This document shows, piece by piece, positions 17,297 to 24,656 of a DNA stretch of 30,116 bases; position 1 is the stretch's first letter; each line of letters opens with the position of its first letter. A program made the position numbers and the translations under genes. Under the pieces are notes generated by a model. That model was not told the origin of the DNA. It was given only the letters and a program-made list of their open reading frames with translations, and did no database searches. Source of the stretch: a virus. Where the stretch lies: positions 1 to 30,116 of the IMG/VR virus record IMGVR_UViG_3300048557_000158; one strand, given 5' to 3'.

Positions 17297-17899
17297 ATGT
17301 CAAAGGCAATGGGTGCAATGGCTGGGTCTGGTGAGCTTTTAAAAGCAACACTAGAAAAAAAGATGGCTGAAAAAATGGCTTCACCAAAAAAACAATTTAC
17401 TGATATTACTTCTGGTAAAAATTTTGATGCAATGACTCTAGAAGCAAATTCAATGTTGAGTAAATTAAATCCAAAAAATATGCCAGCTAATTTTAATTCA
17501 GCAATGAATAATTTTGGAGATAAGTTTAATGAATATAAAGAAAGATTAAATCCTGTAAATTTTAGAGAAACAGGAGATAAGATGTATCAAGAAATGGTTG
17601 AAGGAGATGACAAAAGAAATGCAATGCAGAAGATGATAACTGATTTAGATAATTTAAAATTTCAAAATACAAATTCTCAAATTCAACAATCTTTAAAAAA
17701 TAGACCTCCAATAAATTTAGATAAATTAGCAGGACAAGATACTATTAATAATTCTGTAAAACAATCTATTGGAAATTTAAATCAATTTACAACTACTGAA
17801 AGTGATATAGTTTTTCCAAGTTATAATGAAATGTCTAGTGAAGCAAAGTTACAAAGAAAGAAAAGAGTTGAAGATTATATGAGAAATTTTGGTAGATAG
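17297..17899 (+). CDS. Hypothetical protein at end of virion operon
   Basis: A 200-residue helical protein rich in Lys, Met, Asn and Phe, with a Gly/Ala/Met-rich start (KAMGAMAGSGELL) and repeated short helices ending in NP turns (SKLNPKNMP near 54-62, ERLNPVNFRE near 82-91). The C-terminus is basic (QRKKRVEDYMRNFGR). The ribosome site AAGGAG is 6 bases from the ATG and overlaps the lipoprotein gene. It is the last plus-strand gene before the minus-strand block. I do not recognise the family. A minor structural part or late regulator is possible. Confidence 0.65.
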   Translation: MSKAMGAMAGSGELLKATLEKKMAEKMASPKKQFTDITSGKNFDAMTLEANSMLSKLNPKNMPANFNSAMNNFGDKFNEYKERLNPVNFRETGDKMYQEMVEGDDKRNAMQKMITDLDNLKFQNTNSQIQQSLKNRPPINLDKLAGQDTINNSVKQSIGNLNQFTTTESDIVFPSYNEMSSEAKLQRKKRVEDYMRNFGR

Positions 17900-17920
17900 A
17901 ATTAATCAATATCAAAAATA

Positions 17921-17950
17921 AGAAGCAGTAAAAAACTAATTACTGCTTCT
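17921..17950 (-). terminator. Terminator of minus-strand block (perhaps bidirectional)
   Basis: A perfect 11-base-pair stem (AGAAGCAGTAA at 17921-17931 with TTACTGCTTCT at 17940-17950) and 8-base loop. Read on the minus strand it is followed by TATTTTTGAT, giving a usable U-run just past the 17960 gene. On the plus strand it is followed by an A-rich run, so it would act there only weakly. Confidence 0.7.
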
Positions 17951-17959
17951 ATAAAAACT

Positions 17960-18181
17960 TTAAGAATATTTATCATTATTTAATGCCCAACTATAAGTGT
18001 CCATTTTTTCTCTAAAAATTTTAGTAGACCATTTTAATTTTTCAAGTTGTTTTTCAATATCAACAGTCTTTGGATCCATTGTAGCTAAATCTTCTAAAGC
18101 TTCTAAGTCTTGTCTATACATTTCTGATAGTGCTAAGTAAAGTTGTAGATCAACAATTTGATCCTTTTTTTGATAATTCAT
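17960..18181 (-). CDS. Small hypothetical protein, minus-strand block
   Basis: A 73-residue, wholly helical-looking protein with alternating Leu/acidic positions (LALSEMYRQDLEALEDLATM, about residues 16-35, then IEKQLEKLKW near 42-51), suggesting a two-helix coiled coil. A strong GAAGGAGT site lies 8-9 bases upstream of its ATG. It is separated from the GHKL-protease gene by 133 bases that hold a terminator-like hairpin, so it may be transcribed partly by read-through and partly from its own promoter, which I could not place. Function unknown; being a partner or regulator of the neighbouring GHKL protein is a guess. Confidence 0.68.
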   Translation of the reverse strand: MNYQKKDQIVDLQLYLALSEMYRQDLEALEDLATMDPKTVDIEKQLEKLKWSTKIFREKMDTYSWALNNDKYS

Positions 18182-18281
18182 AATATAAACTCCTTCATCA
18201 ATCGAGTTGATAATAACTTGATTCGAGATTGTGTCTATATTGTGATTGAAATTTGTTGTTGATAAGATGTTAATAAGTAAC

Positions 18282-18300
18282 GAGGGGTTATTAACCCCTC
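18282..18300 (-). terminator. Hairpin after the GHKL-protease gene
   Basis: GAGGGGTTATTAACCCCTC is a near-perfect palindrome (7 GC-rich base pairs with a 5-base loop, or 9 with a 1-base centre), standing out in AT-rich DNA. On the minus strand it lies 14 bases after the stop of the GHKL-protease gene and is followed by only a broken T-run (GTTACTTATT), so it is a partial terminator or attenuator ahead of the 18181 gene. Confidence 0.5.
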
Positions 18301-18314
18301 ATTATCTCCTTTAG

Positions 18315-19808
18315 TTAAACTTTAAGAATTGTTAGCTTTGCACCAATTCTGCATAAACCGTCATAGTAACTTCTACTTAAATGATCGGAAGAATAGTAAT
18401 GACCAAACTCATGTATCAACAGTTCAAGTATCTCTTGTTTGTTTGTATCTAAATCAAACCATTGACGACCAAGAACATTAAAGAACAACTGCAAGTTCCC
18501 ACGACCATAACTTGCAAGGGCCCCTGAGCCGTCATGTACTGTAACTGATAAACTTCCAAAGCCTAATTGTTGATGTAAGAACTTTGCATAGTCAACTACC
18601 TCTTGCATCTTATCATCAACATCAACCTCTTCTGCTCCACTAGTAAATTCAGGTTTTGCATACTTACTAATTTGTCCTGATGGTAAAGCAAAGTCTGAAT
18701 ATTGTTCTCTTGCTTCTCTGACTCTAGACCATGCTTCTTTAGAAAGTTGGCTGCCTGAGATAACTTGTCTCTCATCAGCAAATGCTTTCTTGTTTGCTTC
18801 AATATCAGACATATCATATACAACTGCATCTTCACCAAACTTAGCGTCAATGACAGATTTAATTGCTTCAGCAGAAGATTCTTTTTGCTCTAAGGCTTCT
18901 TGAGCAAAAGTTGTCTGTAATTCCTCTTCTGATAAATCATTATGAGTATGATTTAAAACAAATGCTTTTAACTTTTTAAGATAAGCTGGTTTAACATTGT
19001 CTCTATCTTTAGAAAGAGGAACTTTCTGATTAACATTTATTGTAAAAGGAATATCAGTTTCAACAACTGGTATTCCAAGTTCACAAATATAGTTTGTATC
19101 TAAAGATTTAAACAATTCAATTTCAGTAACTCTTGAACTTGGAGTAAAGTTACCTTCTTCATCAATCGTTACAGTCGGTAAAGTTTCTGTAAATACTGAG
19201 TGTGTGTTTGATCTTTTAATCAAGTTATCATTAATTACAAACTCAACATTTTTTGGTGGAATGATAGTTCTTGATAAATCAAGCAACTCTTCGAACTCAA
19301 CTTTTTTAAGTTTAATCAAACCCTCAAAGATAGAACCTTTTTCAGTTTTAGTTCCAGTCTTAGTTCTAGTGCCATTAGATTTAAAAAGTATAGTTCCTTT
19401 TGTACTAACTATCTTAGCTTCTTTAAACATAGCTAAAGAAGATTTAGTTCCATAAGAAAATCTACCTCTCTTTGAAGTATCGTTAGCTTTGTAGCTTTCA
19501 TTAAATAATGTATAAGCATCAGCTAATTTTTTAAAACCCTCAGGGCTATCATCTTGAACTTTAATCTTTGTTCCTTCAGATGACCATGTAAGTTGAACTT
19601 CACATTTATTAATGTTCTCATCAAAAGCATTAGAGACTAATTCTTTAATGATAAAGATTTTATTTTTATCAGACTGATTTTTTTTCAAACCAATATGATT
19701 AACATTAAACCATGAGTTGTTAGATTTATTACCAACAGATTTTGTCTGCATATCGCTAGAGTTAATCTGACCAGTTTCAACTGGATTTTTCATAACATTA
19801 TTATTCAT
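18315..19808 (-). CDS. GHKL (Hsp90/MutL-type) ATPase fused to metzincin-like metalloprotease domain
   Basis: A 497-residue protein. The N-terminal part has GHKL ATPase motifs: N-box IIKELVSNAFDE (residues 53-64, Glu56, Asn60, Asp63), a D-x-G-x-G counterpart QDDSPEGF (85-92) and a glycine lid-like GRFSYGTKSS (115-124). This fold occurs in MutL, Hsp90, MORC and T4 rIIA. Near the C-terminus LLIHEFGHYYSSDH carries HExxH (His466, Glu467, His470) and a further His476, the spacing of metzincin zinc proteases except that Ser473 replaces Gly. The middle (about 300-440) is acidic and helical. The start has no ribosome site, but a TTGACA-17-TAAAAT promoter lies so close that the mRNA should begin a few bases before ATG. 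Role unknown: defence, anti-defence or chaperone-protease are all possible. Confidence 0.75.
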   Translation of the reverse strand: MNNNVMKNPVETGQINSSDMQTKSVGNKSNNSWFNVNHIGLKKNQSDKNKIFIIKELVSNAFDENINKCEVQLTWSSEGTKIKVQDDSPEGFKKLADAYTLFNESYKANDTSKRGRFSYGTKSSLAMFKEAKIVSTKGTILFKSNGTRTKTGTKTEKGSIFEGLIKLKKVEFEELLDLSRTIIPPKNVEFVINDNLIKRSNTHSVFTETLPTVTIDEEGNFTPSSRVTEIELFKSLDTNYICELGIPVVETDIPFTINVNQKVPLSKDRDNVKPAYLKKLKAFVLNHTHNDLSEEELQTTFAQEALEQKESSAEAIKSVIDAKFGEDAVVYDMSDIEANKKAFADERQVISGSQLSKEAWSRVREAREQYSDFALPSGQISKYAKPEFTSGAEEVDVDDKMQEVVDYAKFLHQQLGFGSLSVTVHDGSGALASYGRGNLQLFFNVLGRQWFDLDTNKQEILELLIHEFGHYYSSDHLSRSYYDGLCRIGAKLTILKV

Positions 19809-19817
19809 AATGTAATC

Positions 19818-19846
19818 ATTTTAGGAAATTGATTCCTTATTGTCAA
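19818..19846 (-). promoter_or_regulatory. Near-consensus sigma70-type promoter for the GHKL-protease gene
   Basis: On the minus strand TTGACA (19846-19841) is followed by a 17-base spacer and TAAAAT (19823-19818). Only 9 bases lie between the -10 box and the ATG at 19808, so transcription would start 2-4 bases before the codon, giving a leaderless mRNA; this explains the missing Shine-Dalgarno. The spacer contains GATTC (19831-19835). Confidence 0.7.
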
Positions 19847-19881
19847 CATCTTTTTTTTTAAGCTTACACAATAGTTCTAGT

Positions 19882-19935
19882 TTGATTCAGAAAATGAATT
19901 TGACTAATTTACGAATCAGAATATTTTTGAATCAA
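19882..19935. promoter_or_regulatory. Inverted repeat around the rightward promoter
   Basis: TTGATTCA (19882-19889) and TGAATCAA (19928-19935) are exact reverse complements 38 bases apart, flanking the rightward promoter candidate; another GAATC lies between them (19913-19917). The arrangement looks like paired operators for a dimeric repressor or a looped site controlling the replication operon. No repressor gene is recognisable nearby. Confidence 0.4.
19900..19927 (+). promoter_or_regulatory. Candidate promoter of the exonuclease/replication operon
   Basis: TTGACT (19900-19905, five of six consensus bases) and TATTTT (19922-19927, four of six) are 16 bases apart, with a start expected near 19934, about 20 bases before the ATG at 19954. 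It faces away from the minus-strand promoter, making this 145-base gap a divergent control region. Confidence 0.5.
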
Positions 19936-19953
19936 TCTTTGGAAGGAGAAATT

Positions 19954-20829
19954 ATGAAACAAATAAAATACAACTCTATTGAACCACATTTAAGTCATGA
20001 CGAATATCATTCTATATCTGAAGCTTTAGGTTCAACAGGTGTAAAGACTATATATAGTAAGAGTGTAGCACACTACAAATTTCAAGAGTTCACAAACAAA
20101 GTTCATTTTGATGTTGGTACTGCTGTTCATGTAGCAGTATTAGAACCTGAGAAGTTTGATTCTGAAGTTATTAAATGTGGTAAAAATCGCATGACTAAAG
20201 AATATAAAGATTTAAAGAAAAATAAACTTAGCAATCAAGTAATAGTTACTGATATTGAATATGATAAATGTTTAAGAATAAGAGATAGTGTTCATAGAAA
20301 AAGTGAAATTAATAAACTATTAGTTAGTGATAATGGACAATCTGAGATGTCTGCTTTTGCTAAAGACCCTAGAACTAATTTAAAGTTAAAGACAAGACCT
20401 GATAGAGCTGTACTTGGGTCTAAAGCAGATATGCTTGTTGATCTAAAAACAACTCAATTAGCTGATGAAGATAGTGTAGTAAAATCAATAGCTAGATATG
20501 GTTATCATATACAAGAAGCTTTTTATCGTCATGTCTGGTCGTTAGCTACTAAGAGAGAAGTATCAAGATTTGTTTTTCTTTTTGTTGAAAAAGAACCTCC
20601 ATTTGCCTGTTGTTTGTATGAAATTCCTGAGCCTTTTTTAGAAGAAGGAGTTGCTTGTATGAATATAGCTTTAGATAGATACAAAGAAGCTGAAGAACTA
20701 GGCGAATACCCTGACTACCCCAATGAAGTCGTGTCTTTAAATATACCTAATTGGGCTTACAAAGAAACTCTTCCACCGGAAGAAATAATATTATTTAACA
20801 AGTCAATCGAAATAGAAGGAGATTTATAA
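19954..20829 (+). CDS. RecE-like PD-(D/E)XK exonuclease
   Basis: A 291-residue protein with the pattern of RecE C-terminal/PDDEXK exonucleases of phages: an N-terminal helix block ending FDVGTAVHVAVLEPEKF (about 52-68), LKTRPD (145-150, Asp150), LVDLKTT (161-167, Asp163 and Lys165) and YGYHIQEAFYRHVW (182-195). These residues form the two-metal site that resects double-stranded DNA to make single-stranded ends for annealing or repair. I start it at the ATG with GGAAGGAG 6 bases upstream; an open frame back to 19840 uses TTG and runs through the promoter. The next gene overlaps its stop (TAATG) and looks like an ssDNA-binding protein, the expected partner. Confidence 0.82.
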   Translation: MKQIKYNSIEPHLSHDEYHSISEALGSTGVKTIYSKSVAHYKFQEFTNKVHFDVGTAVHVAVLEPEKFDSEVIKCGKNRMTKEYKDLKKNKLSNQVIVTDIEYDKCLRIRDSVHRKSEINKLLVSDNGQSEMSAFAKDPRTNLKLKTRPDRAVLGSKADMLVDLKTTQLADEDSVVKSIARYGYHIQEAFYRHVWSLATKREVSRFVFLFVEKEPPFACCLYEIPEPFLEEGVACMNIALDRYKEAEELGEYPDYPNEVVSLNIPNWAYKETLPPEEIILFNKSIEIEGDL

Positions 20830-21494
20830 TGGCTATGGGACTAATAAAAGAAGATAATGATAATGCACCAAGAGAGATTTATGATAGATTAAATTTCAAT
20901 GCTAAAGAAGGTAAGTTTACTCATCATCATTATGACAGAGAAAATGAAGTTGCAGTTGCAGATGATTATAAAAATGAATTTAAAATAATCATTGATTTCA
21001 ATGAGTTAAAAGTAGGTTGGGCAGATTGGACTCAAAGCCCTCCAAGTGTTGTTGTAGTGCCTCATGGTGTTTCGAATCAACTTCCTGAAAGACCTACTCC
21101 CGATCACAAAGAATACTTTAATGTCAATATTTACAATAAGAATCTGAATACAGTAAAATTTGGTTCTAGTGCAGGAAGTATTATTCAAAGTTTTGATAAG
21201 CTTCATGACAGTTATATTAGTGCTAATGAGAAGGAGAAATTGCCAGTAATACAAGTTAAAGGTGTTGTGGGCCCCACAAAATGGGGAAAAGCAACTGTAT
21301 ATCTGCCTGATTGGTCTATTATTGATTGGGTTGAAAGACCTGAGACTATGTTGACAACTAATAATAACAATAAATTAACTGAAGAAGTACAAGAGAAACC
21401 AGTTAATAAGGAGATCGAGAAAGAAATTAATTCATTAAGTCCAAGCATTGAAGATATAAAAGATGCTGATGATGATTTCGAAGAAGATTTTTAA
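20829..21494 (+). CDS. Probable phage single-stranded DNA-binding protein
   Basis: A 221-residue protein with a beta-rich core (about 20-175; DEL-type strands, aromatic residues in WADWTQ, YFNVNIYNKN, VVGPTKWGKATVYLPDW) and a disordered, very acidic C-terminal tail ending DADDDFEEDF. An OB-like core plus an acidic tail ending in Phe is typical of T7 gp2.5 and bacterial SSB. It overlaps the exonuclease gene (TAATG), a frequent pairing in phage recombination modules. It would coat DNA exposed by the exonuclease and the helicase. I cannot exclude an annealase. The operon ends after it with a long hairpin. Confidence 0.6.
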   Translation: MAMGLIKEDNDNAPREIYDRLNFNAKEGKFTHHHYDRENEVAVADDYKNEFKIIIDFNELKVGWADWTQSPPSVVVVPHGVSNQLPERPTPDHKEYFNVNIYNKNLNTVKFGSSAGSIIQSFDKLHDSYISANEKEKLPVIQVKGVVGPTKWGKATVYLPDWSIIDWVERPETMLTTNNNNKLTEEVQEKPVNKEIEKEINSLSPSIEDIKDADDDFEEDF

Positions 21495-21501
21495 TTAGTA
21501 A

Positions 21502-21589
21502 GCATACTACTGGGTGCTTGTTAATTGTGAAGGGTAGATTTTATTATTATTTTCCCCTGCTACCCTTCACTACAAAAACCCTTGTATGC
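21502..21589 (+). other. Extended nested hairpin after the SSB-like gene
   Basis: Four nested helices can form on one RNA: GCATAC (21502-21507) with GTATGC (21584-21589), GGGT (21512-21515) with ACCC (21578-21581), TTGT (21518-21521) with ACAA (21572-21575), and a perfect 11-pair stem GTGAAGGGTAG (21527-21537) with CTACCCTTCAC (21560-21570) around a 22-base T-rich loop. No T-run follows on the plus strand. It may end or process the exonuclease-SSB transcript, or be a small structured RNA. Confidence 0.5.
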
Positions 21590-21729
21590 AAAAAAATGAT
21601 AAGTCTGAAATATTAATTAATGTTCTTATGATTCTATATATATCTCTCAGTAATTATGTGTTTGATGGAGATGATAAGATAGTTATGTGCAGAAGGAATT
21701 TAAATGCTGAAATCTCAATCCAAATCTAA
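21586..21729 (+). CDS. Possible 47-residue small protein before the methyltransferase
   Basis: An open frame with one hydrophobic stretch (ILINVLMILYISLS, residues 9-22) followed by a polar part (FDGDDKIVMCRRN). It fills most of the gap and overlaps the methyltransferase start by 26 bases. Against it: there is no ribosome site, and its ATG lies in the closing stem of the upstream hairpin. It may be chance. Confidence 0.3.
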   Translation: MQKNDKSEILINVLMILYISLSNYVFDGDDKIVMCRRNLNAEISIQI

Positions 21730-22294
21730 AACAATTTTAAAGACAGGACAACGAGCTAAATATGATCTTTATCCTACACCTAAAAAATGTGTTACAGAAT
21801 TATTAAAGAGAGTTGATTTTAAAGGTAATATTTGGGAACCTGCTTGTGGTAAAGGAGATGTATCTGAAGTATTACTTGATAACAATTACACAGTTTTATC
21901 TACTGATATTGTAGATCATGGTTATGATAAATTAACTGCTCAAATTGATTTTTTAAACTGTATTAGTGCAAGAAATATACCAACTAATATAGTTACTAAT
22001 CCACCTTTTAATAAAGCTTTTGAGTTTGTCGAACATTCAATAAATTTAGTAAAACCTAATCAAGGCAAAGTCGCAATGTTTTTAAGATTGGCTTTTGCTG
22101 AAAGTAAAAAAAGAAGAAATTTCTTTATAAATAATAGACCTACTTACATATATGTTTTTTCAGAAAGACAAACATTGTGGAGAAATGGCGAAGTAATTCC
22201 AAAAGGTAGAAGTGGCACAACTGCTTATGCTTGGTGGGTTTGGGACTTTTCCAATAAGAAGCAATTTAATAAAACTATATTTGATTGGATTTAA
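21704..22294 (+). CDS. DNA adenine-type methyltransferase (NPPF motif)
   Basis: A 196-residue SAM-dependent methyltransferase. Motif I is WEPACGKGDVSEVL (44-57), a motif II-like acidic strand end is STDIVDHGYD (66-75), and the catalytic motif IV is TNPPF (98-102), the N/D-PP-F/Y form used by N6-adenine or N4-cytosine methyltransferases. It is short and has no target-recognition domain beyond the core, like many stand-alone phage enzymes that mask DNA from host restriction. An AAGGAA site 6 bases before the ATG supports the start. No partner restriction enzyme is visible. The sequence specificity cannot be read from the protein. Confidence 0.8.
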   Translation: MLKSQSKSKTILKTGQRAKYDLYPTPKKCVTELLKRVDFKGNIWEPACGKGDVSEVLLDNNYTVLSTDIVDHGYDKLTAQIDFLNCISARNIPTNIVTNPPFNKAFEFVEHSINLVKPNQGKVAMFLRLAFAESKKRRNFFINNRPTYIYVFSERQTLWRNGEVIPKGRSGTTAYAWWVWDFSNKKQFNKTIFDWI

Positions 22295-22298
22295 TATT

Positions 22299-24137
22299 AT
22301 GAATAAAAAATATGTAGAAGCAATTAAGATTATATCTCAAGAAGTTTGGGGTGAACCTAAAATAAAAAATGATGATGAATGGAGATTTGGAAATAAACTT
22401 AGTAAAGCTATTGATATTAAAAATGCTACTTACTTTGATTTTGAAGAAAACGAAGGAGGTGGTTTAATTGATTTAATATCTAAAACTAAAAATCTAAATG
22501 GTATTAATCTTTCAAAATATCTTCTGGAAGAGTTTGATATTGGAGAAAAATTAGAAGATAAGAAAAATTTTATAAATAAAAAACAAGATCAACCAAAAAA
22601 AATTGTATCTGAATATAATTATAAAAATGAATTAAATGAAATAAAGTATCAAGTCATAAGATATGAACCAAAAGATTTTAGACAAAGACATTTTAAAGAT
22701 AATAAATGGCATTGGGGTTTAAATGGTATTGATCCATTACCTTATAACTTACCACAAATTTTAGAAAAAGATTCGAGTACAATATTTATTGTTGAGGGTG
22801 AGAAAGATGCAGATAGATTAATGTCTATTGGTCTATTAGCTACAACTAATAGCGGAGGAAGTAAGAACTGGAATGAATCTTTAAACAAATGGTTTGAAAA
22901 TAGAAGAGTTATTTTAATCCCAGACAACGATTCTGCTGGGTACTTACATATAGACAAGGTCGCAAAATCGCTCCTACGAGCTTCCCTGAGCGTTCATATT
23001 TTGAAATTAGATGAAAAAGTAGCAGAAAAAGGAGATATATCTGATTTTCTTGATAATGGTGGTGATATAGAAGAGCTTATATTATCAGCTAAACCTTACG
23101 AAGAATCTAATATAGATGTTTTTCCAACTATGAATATAAGTGATATTCTAACATTAAAAAATCAAACTTTCTTAATTGAGAACTTAATACCAGAAAATGG
23201 TTTAGCCGTTATATATGGTCAACCGGCATCATATAAAACTTTTTGTGCATTAGATATGTGTCTATCAATATCTTCAGATCAAGACTGGCAAAAATTTAAT
23301 AGTAACTCAGGTAAAACAATGTATGTGGCAAGTGAAGGTGTTGGAGGTTTAAAGAAAAGAATTAAAGCATGGTTAGTTAAAAATAAACCTGAAGCTCAAC
23401 CAAATTTTCATTTACTTGCACAGACTGTAAATTTTTTAGATCAAGATGAATTAAATAAATTAATTCAAACAATTAATAAAGTTGGAAAAGATTTTAAGTT
23501 AGTTGTAATTGATACAGTTGCAAGAGCTTTATCTAATTCAGGCTCAGATGAAAACTCTGCAAGTGATATGGGACATTTTATAAGCTCATGTGATTTTATT
23601 AGAGAGAATATTAATTGTGCAGTTCTATTAGTTCATCACTCAGGAAAAAGTGAGACTGCTGGTCTAAGAGGTTCAAGTGCTTTATTAGGCGGAGTTGATA
23701 CTTCTATTTATTGTAAATACTCAAAACCAAATGTTCATTTAGAAGTACAAAAACAAAAAGATGCCGAGTCTTTAGAAGATATTGTTCTTGAGGTCGAATC
23801 AAGAGCATTGATTGGTCAAAGTTCCGTTACATTACAAAGAGTTATGGATCAAGAAACAGTACATACGCCTTATGTTCCAAAATTAGGTGCTAATCAGAAG
23901 TTAATTTATGATACTATTGTTGATGCAATGAGTTCAGAAATTTCAAAAGAAGGTTGGATTAATGCTGATGCAGGAGAGAATAAGTTTATTACAATAAGTA
24001 GTGTTGAGTTTTTAGTTTTACCAAAATTAACTGATAAGAATACAAGTCAAAAGAATCAGATATTAAAGAGAAGTTTATTAGGTTTACAGAATAAAAATAT
24101 TATAGGAATTTGGAATGAAAAGGTTTGGTTATGTTAA
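22299..24137 (+). CDS. Primase-helicase (TOPRIM plus RecA-fold ATPase)
   Basis: A 612-residue protein with two enzymes. N-terminal half: a small FDFEENEGGGLIDLI block (46-60), then a TOPRIM domain with IVEGEKDADRL (164-174, Glu166) and LIPDNDSAG (206-214, Asp209 and Asp211). C-terminal half: a RepA/AAA_25-like ATPase with Walker A YGQPASYKTF (306-315), Walker B LVVIDT (401-406) and VLLVHHSGK (442-450). There is no N-terminal Cys4 zinc finger, unlike T7 gp4. It should unwind the fork and make primers, or load a host primase. ATG 22299 lies 4 bases after the methyltransferase stop with a weak ribosome site; an upstream ATG at 22212 lies inside that gene. Confidence 0.82.
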   Translation: MNKKYVEAIKIISQEVWGEPKIKNDDEWRFGNKLSKAIDIKNATYFDFEENEGGGLIDLISKTKNLNGINLSKYLLEEFDIGEKLEDKKNFINKKQDQPKKIVSEYNYKNELNEIKYQVIRYEPKDFRQRHFKDNKWHWGLNGIDPLPYNLPQILEKDSSTIFIVEGEKDADRLMSIGLLATTNSGGSKNWNESLNKWFENRRVILIPDNDSAGYLHIDKVAKSLLRASLSVHILKLDEKVAEKGDISDFLDNGGDIEELILSAKPYEESNIDVFPTMNISDILTLKNQTFLIENLIPENGLAVIYGQPASYKTFCALDMCLSISSDQDWQKFNSNSGKTMYVASEGVGGLKKRIKAWLVKNKPEAQPNFHLLAQTVNFLDQDELNKLIQTINKVGKDFKLVVIDTVARALSNSGSDENSASDMGHFISSCDFIRENINCAVLLVHHSGKSETAGLRGSSALLGGVDTSIYCKYSKPNVHLEVQKQKDAESLEDIVLEVESRALIGQSSVTLQRVMDQETVHTPYVPKLGANQKLIYDTIVDAMSSEISKEGWINADAGENKFITISSVEFLVLPKLTDKNTSQKNQILKRSLLGLQNKNIIGIWNEKVWLC

Positions 24138-24643
24138 AAGATAAAGAAGAAGAACTAAAAAATATTTATTTATCTGAAGTAGATCAGACAGCTATTGAAA
24201 TGGAAAATGTTTGGGGCCCTGGTGTTTTAGAAAAACTTGTTTCTGAAGAGACAAAAAAGAAATTTTCTAAAGCAAAAGTAAAACTAAATACAGCTTTAGT
24301 AACAAAAGGTAATTCTTTATTATTTAAAAAAGCTTGTAGTAATATAATAAAAGGTTATTTAGCTTTAGATAAAGAAGCTAGATTATCAGGTCATGAACCA
24401 CCAAAAGGTGAATTTTGGTTAGCAAAATCTAAAAACAATAAAGAATTTTATATTGTAAAAAATGTTGCTGAAGGTGATATAGTTTTAACAAAATATCCAA
24501 GATGTATATTATACACACTAGATGAATTAGCTGAAATTTTAGAGACACTACATGAAGTTAATGAATGTAAAAAGATTTTTGCAAAAGCTAAAGTAACTAA
24601 ATTTGAAAAAGATATTCCTTTTGATGACCCTATTCCGTTTTAA
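24131..24643 (+). CDS. Hypothetical replication-block protein with SSB-like acidic tail
   Basis: A 170-residue protein, helical in its first half (KDKEEELKNIYLSEVDQTAI), with a WGPGVLEKLVSEE segment near residues 28-40 and a beta-rich middle (PPKGEFWLAKSKNNKEFYIV). The C-terminus ends FDDPIPF, very close to the terminal hexapeptide of bacterial SSB (DDDIPF) that docks host repair and replication proteins. It overlaps the primase-helicase gene by 7 bases; I prefer ATG 24131 with AAAAGG upstream over TTG 24125. Function unknown; recruiting host SSB partners, or competing with SSB, is an inference from the tail. A GGGGCCC site lies at 24213-24219. Confidence 0.68.
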   Translation: MLKDKEEELKNIYLSEVDQTAIEMENVWGPGVLEKLVSEETKKKFSKAKVKLNTALVTKGNSLLFKKACSNIIKGYLALDKEARLSGHEPPKGEFWLAKSKNNKEFYIVKNVAEGDIVLTKYPRCILYTLDELAEILETLHEVNECKKIFAKAKVTKFEKDIPFDDPIPF

Positions 24644-24656
24644 ATAAGAGATAATT

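Noticed and set aside
18291-18302. Mini-ORF ATG AGG GGT TAA preceded by AAAGGAG on the minus strand, inside the hairpin after the GHKL gene
   Set aside because: A ribosome site plus three codons looks like a remnant start or leader, but nothing downstream shows attenuation control; likely a deletion scar or chance.
19840-19953. N-terminal extension of the exonuclease from a TTG
   Set aside because: It would run through both promoter elements, while ATG 19954 has a perfect AGGAG site and gives the usual family N-terminus.
22212-22298. N-terminal extension of the primase-helicase from ATG 22212
   Set aside because: The extra 29 residues are the out-of-frame reading of the methyltransferase end.
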